Shown here piece after piece: positions 34,489-41,083 of a stretch of 64,000 nucleotides of DNA. The DNA is from Comamonadaceae bacterium OH2545_COT-014 (GTDB lineage: Bacteria > Pseudomonadota > Gammaproteobacteria > Burkholderiales > Burkholderiaceae_C). Every line of letters starts with the position of its first letter. Within the stretch, counting starts at the first letter, position 1. The translations under genes were made by a program, and so were the position numbers. The DNA is taken from contig RQYR01000002.1 in NCBI GenBank assembly GCA_003859965.1, positions 1 to 64,000 on the forward strand, read 5' to 3'. The notes under the pieces were generated by a model that was given only the letters and a program-made list of their open reading frames with translations, searched no databases and was not told the DNA's origin.

Positions 34489-35031
34489 ATGACCATCCAA
34501 CTCACCCCGGCCCAGCACGCCATCCTTGCCAAGGCCATCAACACCAACGCAGGCAAGGTCGAATGGTTCCCCGACAACATCAAAGGCGGCGCACGCAAGA
34601 AGGTGCTGGACGGCCTGTTCAATCGCGCCCTGATCACGCCCGATGGCCAGGGCTGGCGCGTCGCCGCCGAGGGCTACGACGCCTTGGGCATGAAGCGCCC
34701 GAGCATCGACACGATCATTGGCAACGCGCAAGCACCGCAGGGCGCGGCCGCAGACACGGATGCCGAACTGGAAGCCGCCGTGGCGCAAGCCGAAGCATCC
34801 TTCACGCCGCCCGCCAAGCCGCTGCGCAAGCGCGAGAACAGCAAGCAGGCCGAAGTGATCCGGATGCTGCAACGCCCCGAGGGCGCGACCATCAGCCAGA
34901 TCTGCGCTGCCACCGGCTGGCAGGCGCACACGGTGCGCGGCACCTTCGCCGGAGCCTTCAAGAAAAAGCTCGGCCTGACCCTCACATCCGACAAGCCGCA
35001 GGGCGGCGAGCGGGTCTACCGCGTTGCTTGA
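34489..35031 (+). CDS. DUF3489-like phage protein with a C-terminal wHTH
   Basis: 180 aa from ATG 34489; CGAAGGAG is 6 bases upstream. The N-terminal part (TPAQHAILAKAINTNAGKVE, LFNRALITPDGQGWRVAAEG) resembles small phage domain proteins. The C-terminal KQAEVIRMLQRPEGATISQI, TGWQAHTVRGTFAGAFKKKL is the DUF3489 helix-turn-helix. A regulator role is likely; target unknown. Confidence 0.75.
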   Translation: MTIQLTPAQHAILAKAINTNAGKVEWFPDNIKGGARKKVLDGLFNRALITPDGQGWRVAAEGYDALGMKRPSIDTIIGNAQAPQGAAADTDAELEAAVAQAEASFTPPAKPLRKRENSKQAEVIRMLQRPEGATISQICAATGWQAHTVRGTFAGAFKKKLGLTLTSDKPQGGERVYRVA

Positions 35032-35126
35032 AAAAAAGATGGTGAGAGAGGCCAGAAATAGCTTGGCTTCTCTCGCCACCAGCGCGTTACTACAGGCATC
35101 GCAACGCACACCCGAAGGAGCACACC
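35031..35126 (+). repeat. Repeated gene leader, copy 2
   Basis: Includes AAAAAAAGATG (35031), GCTTGGCTTC (35061), AGCGCGTTACTACA and CCCGAAGGAGCACA. It matches copy 3 nearly base for base over the last 45 bp. This copy also folds as GAGAGAGGCCA pairing with TGGCTTCTCTC (one G-U) across a 9-base loop. Confidence 0.75.
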
Positions 35127-35300
35127 ATGACCCGAACCCTCGATCAACGCATCAACAGCCTGCGCCCCGGCCACGAAATCGAACTGAGCCGCAGCAACGG
35201 CTTCTGGGTGACCGCAGAGCGCAGCGGTTGCGGCAAATGGCTGCGTTTTGTGCGCCACCACGCCAACGGTTTTGAGGTCATCAAGACCAGCCGGTTTTGA
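35127..35300 (+). CDS. Small phage protein, 57 aa
   Basis: ATG 35127, stop TGA 35298-35300. The product begins MTRTLDQRINSLRPGHEIEL and ends RHHANGFEVIKTSRF. CCCGAAGGAG is 6 bases upstream of the start. It has no recognised domain. It belongs to a run of four short rightward genes. Confidence 0.7.
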   Translation: MTRTLDQRINSLRPGHEIELSRSNGFWVTAERSGCGKWLRFVRHHANGFEVIKTSRF

Positions 35301-35325
35301 TCAACAGGCCCAGCCCAAACATCTC

Positions 35326-35408
35326 AAAAAAAGATGCATGAAACGCTTGGCTTCTCCCCCGGACAGCGCGTTACTACAAGCATCGCAACACACCCGAAGG
35401 AGCACAAC
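35326..35408 (+). repeat. Repeated gene leader, copy 3
   Basis: Contains AAAAAAAGATG (35326), GCTTGGCTTC (35345), AGCGCGTTACTACA, GCATCGCAAC and CGAAGGAGCACA. The GCTTGGCTTC block begins 64 bp before ATG 35409, against 66 bp in copies 1 and 2. Confidence 0.75.
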
Positions 35409-35774
35409 ATGAACGCCAACACCAGCATCCCCGCCACCCAGAACGAAGGCTGGGGTTTTTGGGGAACGATGGGCGGATACGCCTCTCTGGCCTGGCCTCT
35501 TGCCATGAACGCCATCGCAGACGCCACCGGCCAGGATCTGGACAGCATCCGCGTTTTTCTCGACAGCCGCTACGGACGCCACTTTGCGGATGAAGTCCAC
35601 AACGCCGCCTACACCGGCCAGCCCCTGCAGCAGGCCATCACCACCGCCACCCAGAAGTGGATGGCCTTTTCGACAGACCGCCGCAGTTACAAAGATTTGG
35701 GCATCCCGGTGGGCCTGCCTTACCTCACGGGCCTGGTGGTTCACTGCGCCATCTGCGAGGAGAAGAACGCATGA
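35409..35774 (+). CDS. Phage protein of unknown function
   Basis: 121 aa from ATG 35409 with CCCGAAGGAG upstream. It is helical, with a first part GGYASLAWPLAMNAIADATG and a later TGQPLQQAITTATQKWMAFS, and ends in a CAIC motif (HCAICEEKNA). It resembles no named family I can identify. It is coupled by ATGA to the next gene. Confidence 0.7.
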   Translation: MNANTSIPATQNEGWGFWGTMGGYASLAWPLAMNAIADATGQDLDSIRVFLDSRYGRHFADEVHNAAYTGQPLQQAITTATQKWMAFSTDRRSYKDLGIPVGLPYLTGLVVHCAICEEKNA

Positions 35775-36007
35775 GGCCCACGCCTGCCACCGAACGGGAG
35801 CAGGCCTTGCGCTGGCTCCTGGCCACCCGGCGTCCGGATCTCTCCATCGAGCAGACGGTACGCGTGCTGTGCCGGGTGTTGACTCCAGATCACGCCACGC
35901 TGCAAACGCTGCAGCGTATCGCCCGGGAGCAGGAAGCCAAGGAAACTGCCGAATCCAAACGCCCGCTCAACTGGCGCACGCCTCCCGGTCTGCCACCTCG
36001 CGGATAG
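35771..36007 (+). CDS. Small phage protein, unknown
   Basis: 78 aa; ATG 35771 overlaps the previous stop. It is basic and helical (TEREQALRWLLATRRPDLSI, VLCRVLTPDHATLQTLQRIA). Its 3' end overlaps the convergent methyltransferase gene by 41 bp. Confidence 0.65.
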   Translation: MRPTPATEREQALRWLLATRRPDLSIEQTVRVLCRVLTPDHATLQTLQRIAREQEAKETAESKRPLNWRTPPGLPPRG

Positions 36008-37202
36008 CTTGTTTGCCGGTGAACTCCTCCCACCGGCGCACGATCACGTCGACGTACTTCGGATCAAGCTCGATCAGCCGCGCGATGCGGCCGGACTTCT
36101 CCGCTGCAATCAGCGTCGTGCCAGAGCCACCGAAGGGGTCGAGCACCACGTTGCCGGGGCGGCTGGAGTTGCGGATGGCCCGCTCCACCAGTTCCACCGG
36201 CTTCATCGTCGGGTGCAGGTCGTTTTTCTGCGGCTTCTTGATGCTCCACACATCCCCTTGATCGCGGTCGCCGCACCAGTAGCGCTGTGCGCCTTCGGGC
36301 CATCCGTACAGGATCGGCTCGTACTGGCGCTGGTAGTCGGCGCGGCCCAAGGTGAAGGTGTTTTTCGCCCAGATGATGAAGGTTGACCAGTGGCCGCCCG
36401 CCGCACGGAAGGCCGATTGCAGCGTGTCCAACTCGGATGAGGACATGGCCACGTAGATGGCTCCCCGGCAGTGTGCCACCGTCGGGGTCAGCGCCGCCAG
36501 CAGGAAGTCGTAAAAGCCTTCGCCCAGGTTGTCGTTGAGGATGGCGCGATCCTTGCCGCGCATCTTGTCCTTGGCGCTGTTGGCGTAGTTCACGTTGTAG
36601 GGCGGGTCGGTGAACACCATGTCCGCCTCATCGCCCTGCATCAGCCGGTCGTAGCTCTCGGCCACCGTGGCATCACCGCACAGCAGTCGGTGCGGGCCCA
36701 TGATCCACACGTCGCCCGGGCGGGAGATCGGCGTCTCGGTGACCTCGGGCACCGCATCCTCGTCGGTCTGGCCATCAAAGTCCGGCTCATCGCCCGCGAG
36801 TAGATCGGCCAGCGCGTCGGCGTCAAAGCCGGTGATGTCCAGATCGAAGCCTTCCAGCTGCAAGGCTTCCAGTTCGATCCGCAGCACGTCCAAATCCCAT
36901 CCTGCGTTCTCGGCGATGCGGTTGTCCGCAATGACCAGTGCGCGGCGCTGGGTCGGTGTCAGGTGATCGAGCACGACCACCGGCACGATCTCCAGTCCCA
37001 GCTTTTGGGCGGCGGCGAGCCGACCGTGGCCCGCAACAATGATGCCGTCGCTGCCCGCGAGGATCGGGTTGGTGAACCCGAACTCGGCGATGCTGGCGGC
37101 GATCTGCGCCACCTGCTCCTCGGAGTGGGTGCGCGCATTGCGGGCGTAGGGAAGGAGTTTGGCAGTCGGCCACTGCTCGATCTTGTCAGCGAGCCAACTC
37201 AT
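35967..37202 (-). CDS. ParB-like/DNA N6-methyltransferase fusion (DPPY type)
   Basis: 411 aa. Residues 1-115 are a ParB/Srx-like nuclease fold (YARNARTHSEEQVAQIAASI, IIVAGHGRLAAAQKLGLE). A linker leads to the methylase domain: catalytic TDPPYN near residue 200 and the SAM-binding LDPFGGSGTTLIAAEKSGR near 355. DPPY is typical of m6A enzymes. Methylation may protect the phage genome. It overlaps the second methylase by four bases. Confidence 0.88.
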   Translation of the reverse strand: MSWLADKIEQWPTAKLLPYARNARTHSEEQVAQIAASIAEFGFTNPILAGSDGIIVAGHGRLAAAQKLGLEIVPVVVLDHLTPTQRRALVIADNRIAENAGWDLDVLRIELEALQLEGFDLDITGFDADALADLLAGDEPDFDGQTDEDAVPEVTETPISRPGDVWIMGPHRLLCGDATVAESYDRLMQGDEADMVFTDPPYNVNYANSAKDKMRGKDRAILNDNLGEGFYDFLLAALTPTVAHCRGAIYVAMSSSELDTLQSAFRAAGGHWSTFIIWAKNTFTLGRADYQRQYEPILYGWPEGAQRYWCGDRDQGDVWSIKKPQKNDLHPTMKPVELVERAIRNSSRPGNVVLDPFGGSGTTLIAAEKSGRIARLIELDPKYVDVIVRRWEEFTGKQAIREVADREACAS

Positions 37203-38635
37203 ACCGCTACCTCTGCATCAAGGGCAGCAGCGCGCTCGGTGGCGACTTGCTCGAAGGACTGGCCCGATTTGCCTTCACGGCTCTCCAGCAGCGTCACCGG
37301 TACGCCGGGATGGTTCTGCTGGAAGCGTTTGATGGCCACATCCACATACTCCGGCGCGATTTCCACGCTGCGGCAGATGCGGCCCGTGCGCTCGGCTGCC
37401 AGCATCGTGGTGCCGCTGCCGCCAAAGGGTTCATACACGGTGTCGCCCGCGTCGGTGTAAGTCTCGATCACGAATTGCGGCAGCGCGACCGGAAACACGG
37501 CGGGGTGCTCGATGTCCTGTCCGATCTTGCCCTTGTGCCGCATCACGCGGATCACGCTGTCGGGGATGCGCGTGTCCTGCGTGGGCTGACCCGCATGCGT
37601 CCAGCCGCCGACTTCGCCGTCCTTGCCGCGCATCGCGGTGGACGAACCATCGGCGCGCAGATGCGTTTCCTGCCCGGCGAACTTGCAGGGCACGATCTTG
37701 TTGGGCTTGCGACTTTCACGGTTGAAGTGAAAAACGAACTCGAAGCTCGGAGCCAGTCGGCCCTGCCAGTCACCGGGCATTCCCGGCCCCTGATCCCAGA
37801 CGTACCACGCGAAACGCCGCCATCCCTGCTGGCGCATCCATTCGAGCCAGGCATCCCAATACGGGATCACTTCGTTGTCGCGGTGGATGAGGCCCAGATT
37901 GACCAGCAGCTGGCCGTCGTCCGCCATCGGCAGGTGTGCGAACACACCGCGCATCAAGCCATCCCAATCGCTGATGCCGCCCGAGGTGTAGTCGCGCTGG
38001 TTGCCGTAGGGTGGCGAGGTGACGCACAACTGTGCCTTCTCACCGTTCATCAGCATGGCGACCACGCTCCGGTCGCTGGCGTCACCGCAGATCAGACGGT
38101 GCTGACCGATGCCCCAGACATCACCGGGACGGGACACCGCCACGACGGGCGCATCCGGCACATCGTCCGCAGCGTCCGGCTCATCAGCGTCTGGTTCCGT
38201 CTCGGCATCAGGCTCGGTGCCCAGCACATCACCGGCGAGCAGCGCCTCGATCTCGGCATCCTCGAAGCCGGTCAGGGCCAGGTCGTACCCGGCCTCGGAC
38301 AGATCGGCCAGTTCCAGCGCCAGCATTTCCTCGTCCCAACCGGCATCCAGCGCCAGCCGGTTGTCTGCGATCACCAGCGCGCGCTTTTGCGCGACGGTGA
38401 GATGCGCCAGTTCGATCACCGGCACCTCATCCAGCCCCAGCTTGCGGGCGGCGGCCAGACGCCCGTGACCGGCGATGATGCCGTTGTCGCCATCGACCAG
38501 GATCGGGTTTGTCCAGCCGTACTCGACGATGCTGGCCGCGATCTTGGCGATCTGGCTTTCGGCGTGCGTGCGCGGATTGCGGGCGTAGGGAATCAGCGCC
38601 TCGACCTTGCGGTACTCGACGTTGAGCGTGTTCAA
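37199..38635 (-). CDS. ParB-like/DNA methyltransferase fusion (SPPY type)
   Basis: 478 aa from a TTG at 38635 (then NTLNVEYRKVEALIPYARNP). Same architecture as its neighbour: ParB-like N-terminus (GHGRLAAARKLGLDEVPVIE) and a methylase with TSPPYGNQRDY and EPFGGSGTTMLAAERTGR. SPPY rather than DPPY suggests N4-cytosine or a different N6 site. The linker is acidic (TEPDAETEPDADEPDAADD). No good AUG start is present, so TTG is inferred from family alignment. Confidence 0.82.
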   Translation of the reverse strand: MNTLNVEYRKVEALIPYARNPRTHAESQIAKIAASIVEYGWTNPILVDGDNGIIAGHGRLAAARKLGLDEVPVIELAHLTVAQKRALVIADNRLALDAGWDEEMLALELADLSEAGYDLALTGFEDAEIEALLAGDVLGTEPDAETEPDADEPDAADDVPDAPVVAVSRPGDVWGIGQHRLICGDASDRSVVAMLMNGEKAQLCVTSPPYGNQRDYTSGGISDWDGLMRGVFAHLPMADDGQLLVNLGLIHRDNEVIPYWDAWLEWMRQQGWRRFAWYVWDQGPGMPGDWQGRLAPSFEFVFHFNRESRKPNKIVPCKFAGQETHLRADGSSTAMRGKDGEVGGWTHAGQPTQDTRIPDSVIRVMRHKGKIGQDIEHPAVFPVALPQFVIETYTDAGDTVYEPFGGSGTTMLAAERTGRICRSVEIAPEYVDVAIKRFQQNHPGVPVTLLESREGKSGQSFEQVATERAAALDAEVAV

Positions 38636-39021
38636 AGTGGAAATCCCAAAAACAAAACCCGCCAAGCGTTGCCGCCAGACGGGTTGGAGTGAGTGATGAA
38701 TCTGGAGTGGTGGTAACCGTGCCTTGGGGTGGTAACCGGGGCCGGTAACCTGCCCACTGGTAACCTTGCCCACGCCCTGACGCTAAAAAAGCGTCGCGCT
38801 CGCGCCCCCCGCATGGGATTTTGGGCAGGAAGGGCCCGTTTTCCCCGGGCCACTCGCCGAACCGCCACCGCTGTCCAGAAGATAGCCGAAATACTACCCC
38901 CGACCGGGGTGATTTGTTGCACGCTGCCAGAGCCTTGAAACGGACAAACAGGCAAAAGCACGGACAAACACGGCAAGCATTGCCCTAAATTGCCCACGTT
39001 TTTTGGCGGCGGTTGCGTCGG
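38636..39021. other. Intergenic region with four GGTAACC palindromes and a hairpin
   Basis: GGTAACC, itself a palindrome, occurs at 38712, 38731, 38744 and 38759 (spacings 19, 13, 15 bp). A GGCCCG-7-CGGGCC hairpin lies at about 38827-38845. Short frames on both strands here have no recognisable content. It lies upstream of the methylase pair and downstream of the cargo genes, so it may hold operators, a small RNA or an iteron-like binding site. Confidence 0.5.
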
Positions 39022-39132
39022 TTATTCGTCATCCACAGCAAAAACCGCAGGCAGATCGCGTGCGCCGTGCAGGATATGCACGAGCCGCACCGCATCGGAC
39101 GCCGGACTTTCTTCATAGAACAAGCGAACACT
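39022..39132 (-). pseudogene. C-terminal fragment of a ParE/RelE-type toxin
   Basis: Directly after the VOC stop the frame reads VRLFYEESPASDAVRLVHIL, then HGARDLPAVFAVDDE and stop. The V-[HI]-I-L-H-G-A-R-D-L tail is diagnostic of ParE-family toxins. The N-terminal two thirds and any antitoxin are missing, so it is inactive debris. Confidence 0.55.
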
Positions 39133-39558
39133 TCACCGCGCCACGGGTTGCGCGAACCCAAGCACGTATCCGTTGAGATCCTTAACGTAGAACTCCTTCA
39201 TGCCGTAGAAGGTATCGTGCAAGTCGCGTACAACTTCACATTGCGTCTTCAGTTGAGCAGCGAGCGTTTCCAAGTCGTCGACTTCGAAATACAGAACAGC
39301 ACTGCTGCGGATGTCGGCGGAATCCGCAAAGGCGGGGACGTTCTCGCGCAGGCTCTTTTGCTCCTGCAGCATCAGCTCGATATCGCCGTTCTTGATCAGC
39401 GCATAGACCAGAGGCTTGTTGCGGTCATGCTCGAAGAGAACTTCCTGGGATCCCATCGGAACACTCATCACATGCTGGAAGCCCAGCAGGTTCGCATAGA
39501 ACTCGATGGCCTTGTTGATGTCCGCAACCATCATGTTGCACCACAGTTTTTTCAGCAT
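39133..39558 (-). CDS. VOC-family (glyoxalase/bleomycin-resistance fold) protein
   Basis: 141 aa from ATG 39558 (MLKKLWCNMMVADINKAIEF), preceded by AAGGAA. Two beta-alpha-beta-beta-beta units: MMVADINKAIEFYANLLGFQ and YFEVDDLETLAAQLKTQ...FYVKDLNGYVLGFAQP. It may act on a small molecule; no resistance can be inferred. GC is lower than in the phage neighbours, so it is cargo. It probably forms an operon with the DUF1801 gene upstream. Confidence 0.8.
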   Translation of the reverse strand: MLKKLWCNMMVADINKAIEFYANLLGFQHVMSVPMGSQEVLFEHDRNKPLVYALIKNGDIELMLQEQKSLRENVPAFADSADIRSSAVLYFEVDDLETLAAQLKTQCEVVRDLHDTFYGMKEFYVKDLNGYVLGFAQPVAR

Positions 39559-39668
39559 GATTTGTTCCTTTTTTGAATCAAAGAAATGCGCCATCAGACG
39601 CGCAATTGGGATCAAGGTCGAATACTACGGATCAGGCGAGCACGCAATAACGAATCGCCTGATCCAAT

Positions 39669-40031
39669 TTAAGCGCCACTTCTCGCAGCCTCCAAAGCCA
39701 GCGGAAGGTAATGGGCCAGATCCTTAGTCTTTATGTCTGCTGCCGAGTGCAGCTTAATGTGCCGCCGACCTTTGCCATTACCCTCCAGATGACCGAGCGT
39801 GTCTGAAATTTTGGTTCCGCTACTAAATTCAACTGAGACGTGCTGCTTGTAGGCAAACACACCGCAGAACTGCACGTCTGAGCCGAAGAGGATGCCGCCG
39901 TACTTGACCTCCTCTGTCACGGACGGAACGGTTTTTTTGACGAGATCGCGAACAGATTCCACTAACGAGAGTTGCTCGTCACCGAGCAGGCGAATGTCAT
40001 CCAGGAGTTCTTGAACGGATTTCGTAACCAT
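39669..40031 (-). CDS. DUF1801-family protein
   Basis: 120 aa with AAGGAGC before its ATG. Sequence EEVKYGGILFGSDVQFCGVF, SVEFSSGTKISDTLGHLEGN, GRRHIKLHSAADI and the C-terminal DLAHYLPLALEAARSG match the YdhG/YjbR-like DUF1801 family. Function unknown. Cargo partner of the VOC gene. Confidence 0.85.
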   Translation of the reverse strand: MVTKSVQELLDDIRLLGDEQLSLVESVRDLVKKTVPSVTEEVKYGGILFGSDVQFCGVFAYKQHVSVEFSSGTKISDTLGHLEGNGKGRRHIKLHSAADIKTKDLAHYLPLALEAARSGA

Positions 40032-40084
40032 GATGTGCTCCTTGGTTATTAACAGCAGTTATTGTCCATGGAATTTTTCCCCAA

Positions 40085-40474
40085 TCAATGCACGGTCGCG
40101 TTCAGGTGACTGACCACGATCTCCAGCGCCCGCTGCCAGCGCCGCCACGCCGTCGTGCGGTCACAGCCAAAGCGCCCACAGATATTTCGCCACGGCTGGC
40201 GGTCGCTGCGCATCCACACCAGATGACGCTGCTCGACATCCAGCCATTGCATCCAACGCATCGTCTCCAGCATCCGGTCAACCGCCTCAGGACTGGGCGG
40301 GAAGTAGTGACGCGGCTGCTCGTCCGCCGACAAACGCTCCCACTGCTGGCGCACGATGGCGGGCCAGACGTTGAAGTAGCCCTGCACCCGAACGGGTGGC
40401 AGGCGTCGTCCAGTACGGGCTGCTTCTTCGTAGCGCGCGGCCACCTCGTCAATCGTCCAGTGTTTGCGGGTCAC
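40085..40474 (-). CDS. DUF6362-like HTH phage protein
   Basis: 129 aa from a GTG at 40474 behind a perfect GGAGGT (5-base spacing). Middle block AVDRMLETMRWMQWLDVEQR, then RNICGRFGCDRTTAWRRWQR, a helix-turn-helix like that of phage late regulators. It ends the replication operon. Role perhaps in DNA binding at the packaging or ori region. Confidence 0.75.
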   Translation of the reverse strand: MTRKHWTIDEVAARYEEAARTGRRLPPVRVQGYFNVWPAIVRQQWERLSADEQPRHYFPPSPEAVDRMLETMRWMQWLDVEQRHLVWMRSDRQPWRNICGRFGCDRTTAWRRWQRALEIVVSHLNATVH

Positions 40475-40475
40475 C

Positions 40476-40952
40476 TCACACCTCCTGTTCCACGTCGTGG
40501 TGCTGGATGGCCCAGTGCAGCAGCGCCAGTGCGTCGGCCTCGTTGTCATCCGAGGGGCTGTGGCCGCGTGCGCGCATGGCAGCGATCACGCTCTCCTTGC
40601 CCGCGTTGCCTTTGCCAGTGGCGTGCTTTTTGATCGTGCCGACCGGCACGCCCTGGTACGGGATCTGGTGGTGCTCGCACCAGGCGGTGAGCGTGGCAAG
40701 GAAACCGCCGTAGGCGTGGGCCGCATCGGTCGAGACGTGGCGGCGTACTTCCTCGAAGTGCAGTGCGTCGATGCCATCCGCCGCCTGCTTGATCTCGGTG
40801 AGCCAGCGTTTGAAGCGCAGAAAGCGCATGCCGCCGCCTTCAAATCGCTGTGGCCGGAAGCTCTCGGCTCCGCTGGTGATGTGACCGTCACTGCCGCGCA
40901 GCGCCCAGCCGGTGGTGGTGCCCAGATCCAGGGCAAGAATGGTCGTGGTCAT
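40476..40952 (-). CDS. RuvC-fold Holliday-junction/DNase-like protein
   Basis: 158 aa. RuvC-like core: ILALDLGTTTGWAL (first Asp), HFEEVRRH (Glu) and a C-terminal DDNEADALALLHW with the remaining Asp residues. The enzyme probably resolves phage replication or recombination branches. It overlaps neither neighbour, but is followed two bases later by the GTG of the next gene. Confidence 0.85.
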   Translation of the reverse strand: MTTTILALDLGTTTGWALRGSDGHITSGAESFRPQRFEGGGMRFLRFKRWLTEIKQAADGIDALHFEEVRRHVSTDAAHAYGGFLATLTAWCEHHQIPYQGVPVGTIKKHATGKGNAGKESVIAAMRARGHSPSDDNEADALALLHWAIQHHDVEQEV

Positions 40953-40978
40953 GGTGTCAGTCCTCGTTTTTGGCGGGT

Positions 40979-41072
40979 CTGACGGATCGGACGGGTGGTA
41001 TCGAAAGTCTCCATGAGGCGCGCGCGCACGCGCACGTGTAGGAGTTACGACGTAGTCCGTCCGATCCGTCAG
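40979..41072. repeat. Perfect 16-bp inverted repeat with alternating-purine/pyrimidine loop
   Basis: CTGACGGATCGGACGG (40979-40994) and CCGTCCGATCCGTCAG (41057-41072) are exact reverse complements, separated by 62 bp. The spacer contains GGCGCGCGCGCACGCGCACG, a strong Z-DNA-prone stretch. It lies in the only gap (40953-41083) of the replication operon, between the RuvC-like and primase genes, so it may be an origin, a transcription attenuator or an insertion site. Confidence 0.75.
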
Positions 41073-41083
41073 ATGCGCTTGTT

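Noticed and set aside
38632-38997. 121-codon minus-strand frame before the methylase pair
   Set aside because: Crosses GGTAACC repeats and a hairpin; composition and lack of ribosome site suggest non-coding. Kept as a regulatory region instead.
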